Source: Nostoc sp. PCC 7107 (lineage in GTDB: Bacteria; Cyanobacteriota; Cyanobacteriia; Cyanobacteriales; Nostocaceae). From it: a DNA stretch of 64,000 nucleotides. The notes beneath the pieces are model-generated. The model was not told the DNA's origin, ran no database searches, and saw only the letters and a program-made list of their open reading frames with translations. The translations under genes were made by a program, and so were the position numbers. Position 1 is the stretch's first letter. Each line of letters begins with the position of its first letter. The stretch spans positions 3,800,501-3,864,500 of the forward strand of contig NC_019676.1 of assembly GCF_000316625.1 (NCBI RefSeq), given 5' to 3'. Of the stretch, positions 18,087 to 26,970 are shown in pieces.

Positions 18087-18896
18087 CTATTGCCGTTGAA
18101 AACGTAGGGCATCAATTGATTGCGCTGTAAGAAAGATACCTAAAAAAATGTAACTAGCAAATAACATTAAGGCGCTGGTGTCGAAAATTCCTTGGATGAA
18201 AGTGTTGTAATGTTTGAGTAATGACAAATGACCCAAGGCTTCACCAACAGGGCCACCAATACTTTTAGCGATTAAATCAACAAATAACAGTAACAGAACC
18301 AAGCCAAAGGTGAGAACAGCGGAGAGGATGGTGCTATCTGTTAAGGAGGAAATAAACATTCCCAATGATAAAATTGCAGATGCCAGCAAGATTAAGCCTA
18401 AATGACCGAGTAGGGGAATAGCTGGCGACATAGGTGGATTGGAACCACTAAGAGCGATCGCTTCAAATATCAACAGTGGTGCAACCATTGTAATTAAGAA
18501 TGTCACTACACCCAATAATTTGCCGACGGCTACTGCCCAATTCGTTAAGGGTGAGGTGGCTAAAAGTTCTAATGTGCCGCGTTTGCGTTCTTCGGCGTAC
18601 AGTCCCATCGACAAAATTGGCAAAATAAACAGCAATAACCAACCCATCCGGTCTAAAAATGCCCGAATAAATTCATAAGGGACATCAATTAACGGTACTG
18701 GTACGCCTTGTTGACCTTGTAAGTCGATGGCTGCAACGGCTGGCAAAATTCCATCGGGGCCAAACAAAATTGTCACGAAAAATAACCCGGAGATAAACCA
18801 AAATACGCCAGCGATCGCATAAGCTAAGGGCGAGATAAAGTAACTCTGTAATTCTCGGCGATAAATGGCAATAATATTCGCCAGCACTATACCCAT
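18087..18896 (-). CDS. ABC transporter permease (GldF-like)
   Basis: 269 residues with six hydrophobic segments and the ABC-2 marks of the GldF/NosY group: AIYRRELQSYFISPLAYAIAGVFWFISG at the start and EERKRGTLELLATSPLTNWAVAVGKLLG after the second helix. Starts one base after the stop of the ATPase gene, so the two are translationally coupled. Inner membrane; forms the channel of the exporter with the ATPase at 18897-19898. Confidence 0.9.
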   Translation of the reverse strand: MGIVLANIIAIYRRELQSYFISPLAYAIAGVFWFISGLFFVTILFGPDGILPAVAAIDLQGQQGVPVPLIDVPYEFIRAFLDRMGWLLLFILPILSMGLYAEERKRGTLELLATSPLTNWAVAVGKLLGVVTFLITMVAPLLIFEAIALSGSNPPMSPAIPLLGHLGLILLASAILSLGMFISSLTDSTILSAVLTFGLVLLLLFVDLIAKSIGGPVGEALGHLSLLKHYNTFIQGIFDTSALMLFASYIFLGIFLTAQSIDALRFQRQ

Positions 18897-19898
18897 TTAC
18901 GCTGCTTCTCCTTCGTTGGCTATTGAGTTTATTTCTGGTTCAAAATGCTTTTCTTCGGTTGTCAGTTGCAAGAATACATCTTCTAAGGTGGCGCTGACTC
19001 GGCGCATTTCTTGTAAACCAAATCCAGCCCGGATTAAGGTGGCGGCGATTTCTCGTCCCGGTTCTGTTCCCGGTTGAGCAATCACTCGCAAATAAGCCCG
19101 ACCGTCTGTAGCATGGATCAGATGATGACCAGGAATTGATTCTACCAGACTCACGCCCGCGACGTTTTGCAATACTTGTTTTGCTAGGTTTGCCTCGCCT
19201 TCAATTTCTAATTCATATCCTGAGCCACCTGTCAACTGTGTCATCAGGCTTTCTGGGGTATTGGTGGCGACAACTTTACCGCGATTAATAATAGCGACAC
19301 GGCTACAGGTCATGCTCACTTCCGGCAAAATGTGGGTAGACAAAATAATCGTGTGTGTCCCCGCGAGACTTTTAATCAAATTTCGCACTTCGATGATTTG
19401 TCGCGGGTCAAGTCCAACGGTGGGTTCATCAAGGATAATGGCTGGCGGGTCGTGAACGATCGCCTGAGCAATGCCCACTCTTTGGCGATATCCTTTAGAA
19501 AGTTTGCGAATAATGACTCGCTGCTTATCTTGTAAGTTACATCGCGCGATCGCTGCTTTGACTTTCGCAGTGAGATCGCCTGCTGCTACTCCTTTGATTC
19601 TGGCGACGAAATGCAAAAACCCCTCTACCGTCATTTCTGGATATAACGGCGGTGTTTCTGGTAAATAACCAATGCGTTGACGCACAGCCAAAGAATTATC
19701 ATGGACATCAAACCCAGAAATCTTAGCTGTACCGCTAGTTGCAGGTAAATAACCTGCTAAAATTCGCATCGTTGTGGTTTTACCAGCGCCATTCGGCCCT
19801 AAAAACCCTAAAATTTCCCCTGGTTCAACCCGAAAAGTTACATCTGTAATCGCTGGGGTAGAACCGTAAGTTTTACTGAGATGGTCAACTTCAATCAT
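18897..19898 (-). CDS. ABC transporter ATP-binding protein (GldA-like)
   Basis: 333 residues from the ATG at 19898; a TTG at 19919 would add 7. Walker A GPNGAGKTT, Q-loop GYLPETPPLYPEMT, signature LSKGYRQRVGIAQA, Walker B AIILDEPTVGLDP, H-loop STHILPE: a complete nucleotide-binding domain. The C-terminal extension (from ~residue 225) is the usual DUF4162-like regulatory tail. First gene of the exporter operon ATPase-permease-GldG-DUF4340. Confidence 0.92.
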   Translation of the reverse strand: MIEVDHLSKTYGSTPAITDVTFRVEPGEILGFLGPNGAGKTTTMRILAGYLPATSGTAKISGFDVHDNSLAVRQRIGYLPETPPLYPEMTVEGFLHFVARIKGVAAGDLTAKVKAAIARCNLQDKQRVIIRKLSKGYRQRVGIAQAIVHDPPAIILDEPTVGLDPRQIIEVRNLIKSLAGTHTIILSTHILPEVSMTCSRVAIINRGKVVATNTPESLMTQLTGGSGYELEIEGEANLAKQVLQNVAGVSLVESIPGHHLIHATDGRAYLRVIAQPGTEPGREIAATLIRAGFGLQEMRRVSATLEDVFLQLTTEEKHFEPEINSIANEGEAA

Positions 19899-20296
19899 CG
19901 GTCTAGAGGCGATCGTCAACTAGAGAATACCCAACAATCTTAGATCATGATGGAATAGTTGTTGGTTTTGTGCCTCTAAAACACGCAAAAATATTAGTAA
20001 TTTTTACTACTTACTCTCATTTAAATAACTTTCACCCCAGAGACATTAATAAATGACACAAATAACCAATATGGGTTACTAAATAAGACTGATAAAGAGA
20101 TTCAAAATGCTATTTTTATCTTGAATATTTTGGCATTTTGGCATCTAATAAAGATTTTATTGTGCTAAATTGATCAACACTACAAGAATGACTTTGGTTA
20201 AAACACTAAGTAGAGGATGAATACTGTTCTTATTGCTTAAATCATGAGTATTCTTGACAATCTACTAAGTTTAATTTGTATGATTCTTTTATAATC
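19899..20296. other. intergenic, no protein gene seen
   Basis: AT-rich DNA upstream of the exporter operon. No open frame longer than 60 codons. It leads into two terminator-like hairpins with no upstream protein gene (next entries). Confidence 0.5.
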
Positions 20297-20348
20297 CAAG
20301 GTGCATCGCCACTTTCAAGCTATTGCGACGGGTGAAAGCCCGTCTTTT
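20297..20348 (+). ncRNA. candidate small RNA ending in a terminator
   Basis: A TATAAT box at 20290-20295 is followed about 30 bases later by the stem GACGGG/CCCGTC (20327-20332 and 20339-20344) with a 6-base loop and TTTT. No protein gene on the plus strand precedes it, so the terminator would end a short transcript of roughly 45-50 bases. No good -35 box at the right spacing is visible. I do not recognise it as a known cyanobacterial RNA. Confidence 0.35.
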
Positions 20349-20561
20349 ATTTTGGTGATATTTGCCAATCAAGCCATAAAAACATCTAAATATGTCAGAA
20401 ATCTATAAACTATATCAGCAGTTTTTAATTTTGAAATAATTCCTGGCAATGATTTTATTTTAATGTAATTAAGAATACATTCTTAGCTTAGTATCAGTTT
20501 TTATAAGTTTTGGATACATCCCAGAGGAAGATGCTTTGAAGCAAAAATCATGAGTAAATAA

Positions 20562-20609
20562 ATGCGGGATGTTGTTATGCACTGGATTTATAGTCAGGTT
20601 TGGTGGTGA
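20562..20609 (+). CDS. possible 15-codon Trp-rich leader peptide overlapping a terminator
   Basis: A short frame MRDVVMHWIYSQVWW whose last codons are inside the left arm and loop of a terminator hairpin (20596-20618). Three of fifteen residues are Trp. This is how attenuator leaders look, but no biosynthesis gene follows on the plus strand (next is at 22686), there is no clear ribosome site, and no alternative antiterminator was found. Kept only as a candidate. Confidence 0.2.
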   Translation: MRDVVMHWIYSQVWW

Positions 20610-20629
20610 GCCAAACCTTTTTTCTTTTT
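20596..20629 (+). terminator. orphan Rho-independent terminator
   Basis: Stem AGGTTTGG/CCAAACCT (8 bp, loop 7) followed by a T-rich tract to 20629. No plus-strand protein gene lies upstream within 6 kb, so it ends either a small RNA or the short leader frame at 20562. Confidence 0.75.
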
Positions 20630-20750
20630 AATAAAAAACTTAAGTAACATAAGATTTTGAATTATGTCGCGTGCTATGGATAAGCAAAAATAAAATCATG
20701 TTAATGAATTGCCGATAAAATGTAAAATTATGAATCATTTGTCAACAATA

Positions 20751-20783
20751 AGACCCCCAACTTACCGAAGAAGTCAGGGGTCT
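20751..20783 (-). terminator. terminator hairpin after the porin gene
   Basis: AGACCCC and ACTT pair with AAGT and GGGGTCT around a short loop with a 2x2 mismatch. It starts 14 bases after the porin stop. Same sequence family as the hairpin after purU. Confidence 0.6.
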
Positions 20784-20796
20784 AAAACTCTCAATA

Positions 20797-22500
20797 CTAA
20801 AACAAAAAGGTACTCCGAAGAATACCAATCGTAATTGGGTCGCTGTCTGGTGTATGTCCAGGTTCCAAGATATGAATGATCCCTGGCGTAATGTAGATGT
20901 TATCTGTCATTCTAAAACGATAAAAAGCTTCGATTTGAGTGGTGGTTCCTGGTTGTCCACCGGCGCGTCCTAAACCTGTATTCTCAAAATCAGGGACATT
21001 ATTACCCACAGGTAAATTACTACTCGTAATTTTTGGTGGTTGTCCCACATAAATACCGCCTAAATTACCTGGAGCAAATAAATCGGGGAAGTTTAAAAAT
21101 ACCATGTAATTCGTCGTTTCTACACTACCCGATCGCCCAGGAATAGACGAAGTAGTATAACCACCCCATGCACCCAAAGTCACGCGAGGTGAAATTTGCC
21201 AACTGAGTGTCCCACCATAGGCGTTGGTTTGTAAGGGCGCGCTAGATGCTGTTAAACAATCATCACCCACAAAGGTGAGCAAACAACCATTAGAAGCATA
21301 ATTATTAACGTAATACAAACTCAAATCAACAGTATCAATTGGTGTTAATAACAATTGCACCGCTGTAGTTGTAGTGCCATCAAACAAACCACTACGTTCA
21401 CCAGGTTTCCCAGGAGTATAACTAGTATACAAAGCTTGTATACTGGCACGTTTAGCAAATTGCCAATCTACAGCAACTCCGCCGTGACCAAAGCCGGTGT
21501 TTAAAATCGGGTTTCTTTGGGCAAACAGAGATAAGGGGCCTGTGGCTGCACTCTCGACTCGTACCGGGCCGCGGAAAGCGTTGCTCATATTTACGCCTTC
21601 TGTTCCCACCATCACAGCTAATTTATCTGTGACTAACCAACGATAATTCAAATCACTAATAATTAATTTCTTATCTGTAGGAAATTCGTAGCTGAGGATA
21701 ACATCATTGCTGAATCTCGGTGAAGTCACACCATCGGTAGCTAATAACCCTGTAAATAAAACACTACGAGGAGTTAGCTGAGTAGTTAAACTCAGATAAG
21801 AAAAAGTCAAGACGTTAATGTTTGTACCATTATCATTTGAATCTTTTATGCCATCTCTAGGATTAACGTCACCACGGTTAGAACTCCGCCCTTGAACACC
21901 AGCAATTAACAGTCCGTTAAGTTTTGTTGTAGTAGAAAATTGGTTAGCTTGAATTTCGGCGCTACGTGCTTCTAAGCTATCTACTCGTCCCTGCAAGGTG
22001 GCTAATTCGCTACTAAATTCTGTTTGTAGGCGTTTAATTGTCTCTAAATCTGCGCGAGTTACGAGTTCGGCGCTGGGTGCTGCTACTGCGATAATTTGGT
22101 TAATTTTATCTAGACAAGCATTCATCCCCGCAGCAAATTCATACCTAGTGACAGCGCGATCACCACGAAATGAATTATTCGGATAGCCAGCAATGCAGTT
22201 ATAGCGCTCTACTAAAGATTGTAAAGCCGTAAAAGCCCAATCGCTGGGTTGGACATCATTCAATTGCGACACCGATGTGACTTGTGCCATCGGTTCCTTA
22301 TCTTCTTTTACACCCTGATCTGTTGCAGCGGTAGGAAATATCGAGGAATTTTGGTTGTCTAAACTTAGACTTGCTTCTGTCTGTGTATTTGTATAATCCT
22401 GGGCGGATGCTGTTTGTGATCCGCTGTTTAATCCTGCTATCAAGAAAGATGCGATTATCCAAAATTTCAGATAATTATAGCGAATCACGTTAAGTTTCAA
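20797..22500 (-). CDS. SLH-domain OprB-type iron uptake porin
   Basis: 567 residues: signal peptide (cleaved near ASA-QD, residue 34), one SLH domain (VSQLNDVQPSDWAFTALQSLVERYNCIAGYPNNSFRGDRAVTRYEFAAGMN, ~75-130), a short coiled coil with DLETIKRLQTEFSSELATLQGRVDSLE, and a carbohydrate-porin OprB-like beta barrel to the C-terminal Phe. Outer membrane; the SLH domain anchors it to peptidoglycan-linked polymer. Homologues are called iron uptake or solute porins. Start codon is TTG at 22500; no ATG fits. Confidence 0.9.
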   Translation of the reverse strand: MKLNVIRYNYLKFWIIASFLIAGLNSGSQTASAQDYTNTQTEASLSLDNQNSSIFPTAATDQGVKEDKEPMAQVTSVSQLNDVQPSDWAFTALQSLVERYNCIAGYPNNSFRGDRAVTRYEFAAGMNACLDKINQIIAVAAPSAELVTRADLETIKRLQTEFSSELATLQGRVDSLEARSAEIQANQFSTTTKLNGLLIAGVQGRSSNRGDVNPRDGIKDSNDNGTNINVLTFSYLSLTTQLTPRSVLFTGLLATDGVTSPRFSNDVILSYEFPTDKKLIISDLNYRWLVTDKLAVMVGTEGVNMSNAFRGPVRVESAATGPLSLFAQRNPILNTGFGHGGVAVDWQFAKRASIQALYTSYTPGKPGERSGLFDGTTTTAVQLLLTPIDTVDLSLYYVNNYASNGCLLTFVGDDCLTASSAPLQTNAYGGTLSWQISPRVTLGAWGGYTTSSIPGRSGSVETTNYMVFLNFPDLFAPGNLGGIYVGQPPKITSSNLPVGNNVPDFENTGLGRAGGQPGTTTQIEAFYRFRMTDNIYITPGIIHILEPGHTPDSDPITIGILRSTFLF

Positions 22501-22685
22501 TTTCTTAAACTCTACCTACAATACTGAAGTTCGAGTGTAAGCAAAAATATCAGATCCGGCATGAGAATTTTTACCGACTTTGTACTAAATGAGACAAAAC
22601 TTATTCTGGGCAACAGAAGAAAACGCGAGTATAAAAGTAAAAATAACCAGCCTTACACCACCACCTAAATTGACCGAGAAGCAAT

Positions 22686-24098
22686 ATGGCACATCCCTCG
22701 CGCAGACTATCACTCAAATTTTTTAGACGCAATCAAACTTCCACAGACATTGTAGAAAAACCGCCAGAGCAGGGAAATTTGCTGACATCAACAATAGCAA
22801 TCACTGTTTTGTTTAGTAGTGCTGGGTTAATTATGGTGTTTGCTTGGATTAGTTGGCTGTTTATTTTCAATCCTGAAAAGATAGTTTGGCTGAACAAGTT
22901 TTTACCAGAATGGGCGCAAATTCCCTTCGGTTACAGCGAACACCCGCACACCTTACCAGAAATTCAAGCCAGCTTACAAGCACAAAAACAAACATCCGGG
23001 GCGACTCTGGCTTTAGATAAAAACGAAAACGCATTTTTATTGCCAATTTTTCAGCAACGCACCAATTGTCAGTCTAATTGTCAAGAACTAGCAGCACTGC
23101 GGGTTTATCAACTAGCAACAGACTCAGAATTTAAATCAAAAAGAGAAAAATACTATCGTCTAGCGACGCAACTATCTGTAACTGGAATCGAAAAATCTTT
23201 GATTGAAGGGACAGCAGAAACTGATGATACTAATACTCTGCTACCTTTGAACACGATTAAAGGTTTTGATGACGAAACACCAGCATCAGGAGCGTGGTTT
23301 AATTTACAAGGACAATATAAAAAAGGCACAACTGCGATCGCCTATGGTCAAATTTTGTACTACAATCCAGAACGCTCTAACTTAATCCAACTTCTGTCTT
23401 GGAAAAATTCTAACGGCCAATTACCAAAATGGCAGCAAGTTACTGGTAGCGACGCTAAAGAATTAATCCTAGATCAAACAGTCGGTTTAGAACCCCAATT
23501 ACGCGTTTACCAAGTTAAACCTACCAAGCTTTACCTTAATCCAATTCAGCTAGATAAAATTTCTCTGAAACCACCAGCTATTAAAGATACTGCTTACCAA
23601 AATGCCATATCAATTGCGCGGAGTGGTTTGTGGACACCAGCCTTAGAATCTTTAAAATCTCTTCAAAAACAAGGTAAAATTGCCTTACCTGCTACAGCAA
23701 AAGCGCAAATCGATTTAATTCGTCTACATGCTCAATTTACCAAAGCCCAAGCAGAAAAAACTTGGGCTAGTCCTAGTGAACAAGTCTTGGCGGATTTAAT
23801 TGATGGACGTTGGTCTCAAGCTTTAAAAGTATTTAAATCATCACCTCAAAATGCACAAGAAATTTCCATCCTCTTAAAAGCAGAAAAAGGCAACTTGTGG
23901 AATCGTGTAGCAACAACATTAGAAGTTAATCCACAACAGCCAGAGGTATTAGCTTGGGGGGCGTTAATTTTAGCCGTTCAACAAGGAAATGAAAGTGCTA
24001 ATTCTTGGCTAGAAAAACAGCCAAAAATTACCAAAGATACCATTGCAGAGATTCAATATTTGCTCAAACGATTAAATCATGAGTCAGCCAAGTCTTAA
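22686..24098 (+). CDS. conserved cyanobacterial membrane protein of unknown function
   Basis: 470 residues. A basic N-terminus precedes one long membrane helix (residues 33-60, TSTIAITVLFSSAGLIMVFAWISWLF), then a periplasmic or lumenal region with two halves: a beta-rich middle (~90-290) and a helical, TPR-like C-terminus (~300-460, SGLWTPALESLKSLQKQGK). I do not recognise a named domain. Divergent from the porin gene across 185 bases. Confidence 0.6.
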   Translation: MAHPSRRLSLKFFRRNQTSTDIVEKPPEQGNLLTSTIAITVLFSSAGLIMVFAWISWLFIFNPEKIVWLNKFLPEWAQIPFGYSEHPHTLPEIQASLQAQKQTSGATLALDKNENAFLLPIFQQRTNCQSNCQELAALRVYQLATDSEFKSKREKYYRLATQLSVTGIEKSLIEGTAETDDTNTLLPLNTIKGFDDETPASGAWFNLQGQYKKGTTAIAYGQILYYNPERSNLIQLLSWKNSNGQLPKWQQVTGSDAKELILDQTVGLEPQLRVYQVKPTKLYLNPIQLDKISLKPPAIKDTAYQNAISIARSGLWTPALESLKSLQKQGKIALPATAKAQIDLIRLHAQFTKAQAEKTWASPSEQVLADLIDGRWSQALKVFKSSPQNAQEISILLKAEKGNLWNRVATTLEVNPQQPEVLAWGALILAVQQGNESANSWLEKQPKITKDTIAEIQYLLKRLNHESAKS

Positions 24099-24310
24099 AC
24101 CTCGACAAATCACTACAACTACCTTTTCTCAGAGCAATAATGGGTAAGACTTGGGCGAGTCCCTCACCGCCCAACGCTAAAGCTGAATCGGTGCTACCAG
24201 TCGATAGATACAGTCTGCATTTGTGAGCCAGTAAATAGCAGCAAACGCCCGATGGTCAATAATCTATAGTCTCGAAATCTCAGAGCCGCAAAGGATCATG
24301 TTGTCCAGGC

Positions 24311-24790
24311 TCATGATTCTGGGGGGTGGATTTCTGTTTGATCGAAGACATTTTTTAAGAAGGTTAACCCTTGTTCTATCTGGGCAAATTCTTCAGCTGA
24401 CAAACTATTGAGAATGTCAGCAATTTGAGCGCGAGTGTGATTGAGGGATTGCTGAAGATGGTACTTTCCCTCGTCAGTTAAATTGAGAACTATCCGCCGT
24501 CGCTCTTGGGGATGGTGTTCGCGCTGCACTAAGTTGCGCTGTACTAGCCGTTCTATAGTTGCTGAAGCTGTAGCCGAGGTGACACCGAGATGTTCTGCTA
24601 AACCAGAGAGTGAACCACCAGGATTACGATTGATAAATGCCAGCGATCGCAACTGGGGAATTGACAAAAACCCGGCGTTATGCTCTCGCATCTCCTTTCT
24701 AATAAACCGCATCACTAATGGAATAGTATCCATTACTTTGGCAGCACATTCTTCAGAAGTCGCACCATGTGAGGGTTTATCGAGCTTCAT
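24311..24790 (-). CDS. MarR family transcriptional regulator
   Basis: 159 residues with the winged helix of MarR proteins: QLRSLAFINRNPGGSLSGLAEHLGVTSATASATIERLVQRNLVQREHHPQERRRIVLNLTDEGK. Dimerising helices flank it. Ribosome site GGAG before the ATG. It lies 19 bases downstream of an ABC-2 permease relic on the same strand, so it probably once controlled that exporter and is now left alone. Confidence 0.9.
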   Translation of the reverse strand: MKLDKPSHGATSEECAAKVMDTIPLVMRFIRKEMREHNAGFLSIPQLRSLAFINRNPGGSLSGLAEHLGVTSATASATIERLVQRNLVQREHHPQERRRIVLNLTDEGKYHLQQSLNHTRAQIADILNSLSAEEFAQIEQGLTFLKNVFDQTEIHPPES

Positions 24791-24809
24791 GGGCTAGTCA
24801 TTCTCCTAC

Positions 24810-25150
24810 TTACATCGCCACCCGTGGATAAGGTTTGCCACAGATGAGGGTTAATATTATTAATGTTAGTGGCAGAACTGTACAATCTAACCCAAACCCA
24901 TAGAGACTTGTACTGTTAAGTAGCATTGTGCCGCGTAAAGCATCAACCTCATAAGTTAGGGGTTGATATGGGAAATAAATTTTAGCCAGTTCGGCATTAA
25001 GGAAATAGGATAAATCGCATTACTGGCAAAAAATAACAGCATAATGCTGGCTGAACGGCTCTGACAGCTAAATCTGTGGGATTATGACGTAGTTTGCGAA
25101 TTTCTAATTCGGCGATCGCTGGTATGCTGTAATGCAGAATTGGTATTACT
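24810..25150 (-). pseudogene. ABC-2 type permease with large internal deletion
   Basis: Reading the minus strand, about 25140-25065 encodes AELEIRKLRHNPTDLAVRAVQPA, the N-terminus of a DrrB-like permease. It then jumps, out of frame, to LLFFASNAIYPISLMPNWLKFISHINPLTYEVDALRG and on to YPRVAM and a stop at 24810-24812. The ~200 central residues of the family are missing. A coding-like relic (NRNQILQQALTVAEFCQRHE) on the plus strand at about 25190-25285 shows further decay upstream. Confidence 0.8.
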
Positions 25151-25308
25151 CAGCCTGATAGTTTTTGCTAGGGCAATTGTCAAACACCACAAGTAGAAAA
25201 CCGCAACCAAATTTTGCAGCAAGCCTTGACAGTAGCAGAATTCTGTCAGCGACATGAAAACCAATGGGGAGGATCAAAGCTATATGAGCAGTGATGAAAT
25301 ATACAAAT

Positions 25309-25399
25309 AGGACTTACGCAAAAAACCTCTCAAACTCTCATTCCTCTGTGTCCTCTGCGTCTCTGTGGTTCGTTATTCCGTAACTTGTGCGTAAGTCCT
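25309..25399. repeat. 91-bp MITE-like inverted-repeat element, copy 2
   Basis: Terminal inverted repeats AGGACTTACGCA (25309-25320) and complement (25388-25399), total length 91 bp, the same as the element at 10882-10972. The cores differ: here a CTCTGTGTCCTCTGCGTCTC-type filler. Confidence 0.7.
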
Positions 25400-25411
25400 A
25401 ACAAAAAACAA

Positions 25412-25436
25412 ATAGGGGTAAAAGTTTTACCCCTAT
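25412..25436 (-). terminator. terminator hairpin after the ferredoxin gene
   Basis: A near-perfect palindrome, ATAGGGGTAAAA and its complement around one base, 35 bases past the stop of the minus-strand ferredoxin gene. The inner A/T pairs would open to form the loop. Confidence 0.6.
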
Positions 25437-25470
25437 ACAGTAATATATACATTTGCAAAGAAGCTGGAAT

Positions 25471-26010
25471 TTAGGTTAAGTGATTTTCTAGCAAAGATGC
25501 GATCGCTTCTGGGTGAAGTTTTTTATACTTCTTTTTACCAAGCTGCAAAACGCAGTTAGGGGCGCTGCTGCAACGCTTTTGACAGTCTGTGTGTTCAATT
25601 TTTACTTTGTCTAACAAACCGCGATCGCACAAAGTTTTTTCTAGTTCTGATAATAAGCCTTTACCACCTCGTTTCACACAACCAGATTTTTGACAAACCA
25701 TAATTTTAGCTTGTGGTGGCGGTGAGAATTCTTGATTTGAGCAAATATCAAGTTGTGTTACTTGATGTGCTTTAATTTTCATCTTGCCAGTGTGGGTATT
25801 GACTTTAGTCACACCACAAATGTGAATTTGTTCACCAACAGTTAAACTACATTGCAAAATACCACGCAATTTTTTGGGTAATTTAATATGCAAATTACCA
25901 GAAGAAATTGCTAATTGCAGATATTTAGCTTTTCCTGATTTCATGCCAGAAAAACCTAGGAACTGCCCTTCTAGGTTCAATTCTGATAACTTGAGATATT
26001 TGTCACCCAT
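25471..26010 (-). CDS. (2Fe-2S) ferredoxin with N-terminal OB-like domain
   Basis: 179 residues. The first ~95 residues are beta-rich (FLGFSGMKSGKAKYLQLAISSGNLHIKLPKKLRG...VGEQIHICGVTKV) and resemble an OB-type domain. The C-terminal part is a thioredoxin-like [2Fe-2S] ferredoxin with CQKSGC and DCQKRCSSAPNC. It follows the nifVZT operon on the same strand after the four-helix-bundle gene; a role as electron carrier near nif is possible but not shown. Starts at the ATG at 26010. Confidence 0.8.
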   Translation of the reverse strand: MGDKYLKLSELNLEGQFLGFSGMKSGKAKYLQLAISSGNLHIKLPKKLRGILQCSLTVGEQIHICGVTKVNTHTGKMKIKAHQVTQLDICSNQEFSPPPQAKIMVCQKSGCVKRGGKGLLSELEKTLCDRGLLDKVKIEHTDCQKRCSSAPNCVLQLGKKKYKKLHPEAIASLLENHLT

Positions 26011-26044
26011 GTTAACTACTCAAAATTTAACTAAAGTTTTGAAA

Positions 26045-26493
26045 GGCAGGAGGCAGAAGGCAGGAGGCAGAATTTTATGTAATGATGGAATTCTCCAAAC
26101 TTCTGCCTTCAAACTTATGAGCTACCGTGAACAATTTATTTGGAAAAACAGAATCGCGCTGGCAATTCAGTGTTATCAATTAACTGAACATTTTCCTAAA
26201 TCTGAACTTTATGGCTTAACAAGTCAGATTAGAAGTTCTTGTGTTTCTGTACCGTCAAATATTGCGGAAGGCTATGGCAGAAAAACAAAAACTGAATATA
26301 TTCAGTTTCTTCATATTGCGTTAGGTTCTTTGCGAGAACTTGATACGCAGTTAATTATTGCGAAAGAAGTTAAATTGGCAAATCAAGAATTATTTATTCC
26401 TGTTATGGGAGAGGTTGATAGGCTGCAAGGAATTCTAGTATCTACTTTGCAAAAGATGAAAACTTGATTTCCTCCTGCCTTCTGCCTCCTGCC
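26045..26493. repeat. 23-bp inverted repeats flanking the four-helix-bundle gene
   Basis: A G/A-rich block built on GGCAGGAGGCAGAA (26045-26070) is repeated in inverted orientation at 26471-26493; 23 bases match perfectly. The two arms bracket the four-helix-bundle gene almost exactly. Confidence 0.75.
26117..26467 (+). CDS. four helix bundle protein (23S rRNA intervening-sequence family)
   Basis: 116 residues. SSCVSVPSNIAEGYGRKTKTEYIQFLHIALGSLRELDTQLIIAKE is the signature of the S23/four-helix-bundle family, small soluble proteins of unknown function that form pentamers and are related to the Avd accessory protein of diversity-generating retroelements. The frame is open back to 25874 but that part is antisense ferredoxin plus repeat; I start at the ATG at 26117. 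Plus strand, opposite to the nif genes, between inverted repeats. Confidence 0.85.
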   Translation: MSYREQFIWKNRIALAIQCYQLTEHFPKSELYGLTSQIRSSCVSVPSNIAEGYGRKTKTEYIQFLHIALGSLRELDTQLIIAKEVKLANQELFIPVMGEVDRLQGILVSTLQKMKT

Positions 26494-26504
26494 TTCTTGT
26501 ATTT

Positions 26505-26708
26505 CTAAGCCAAGCGTTTAGCTTCTACCGTTTTAGGTAAATTAGCTGCATCAGGTATTTCGGGGAATTCTAATTCCCAACCATTGGCTAAGGTAAGAAT
26601 TTTTCCAGCTTCACCGTCTGTTTGTTTAACCACTACTTCTTCTAAATCTTTTTTAGCGACGTAGACTGTTAAATTACCAGCATCATTCATCCGTAGCATT
26701 ACCTTCAT
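26505..26708 (-). CDS. nifT: nitrogen fixation protein NifT
   Basis: 67 residues, the normal size. [27 protein letters not shown] and LANGWELEFPEIP are the NifT/FixU pattern. Last gene of the minus-strand nifP-...-nifV-nifZ-nifT operon; its start overlaps the end of nifZ by 26 bases. Precise role is unknown; it is dispensable in several diazotrophs. Confidence 0.93.
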   Translation of the reverse strand: MKVMLRMNDAGNLTVYVAKKDLEEVVVKQTDGEAGKILTLANGWELEFPEIPDAANLPKTVEAKRLA

Positions 26709-26970
26709 GATTTTCCTCGGCAGATTCTAGTTCTTTTTTACGACAACCAACAACGATTCCTTTATCTAAGAAATGCACAGCATAAATATAGGAACGTTGT
26801 AGAAAAGTACCTATACTTGAGATGTAACCAATATCTCCTTTTTTTGCTAATATCTCTCCAATTTCTCTACCGGGAAATGTACCATCGTTTTTAATTTGTT
26901 TGCGGAGTCTGACTTTTTCACCAATTTCAAAATCGGGTTCTGACTCTAATTCATATTCATCGGGTTGCAT
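26683..26970 (-). CDS. nifZ: nitrogen fixation protein NifZ
   Basis: 95 residues. Family pattern: [22 protein letters not shown], then [39 protein letters not shown]. NifZ assists maturation of the second P-cluster of the MoFe protein. The gene overlaps nifV by 14 bases upstream and nifT downstream, so all three are translated from one message. Confidence 0.95.
   Translation of the reverse strand: MQPDEYELESEPDFEIGEKVRLRKQIKNDGTFPGREIGEILAKKGDIGYISSIGTFLQRSYIYAVHFLDKGIVVGCRKKELESAEENHEGNATDE

Noticed and set aside
20562-20629. A tryptophan attenuator
   Set aside because: Three Trp codons and a terminator are suggestive, but no Trp gene follows, no antiterminator pairing was found and there is no good ribosome site.
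26117-26467. A diversity-generating retroelement because of the Avd-related four-helix bundle
   Set aside because: No reverse transcriptase, template repeat or variable repeat is present nearby; the S23 family is common without them.
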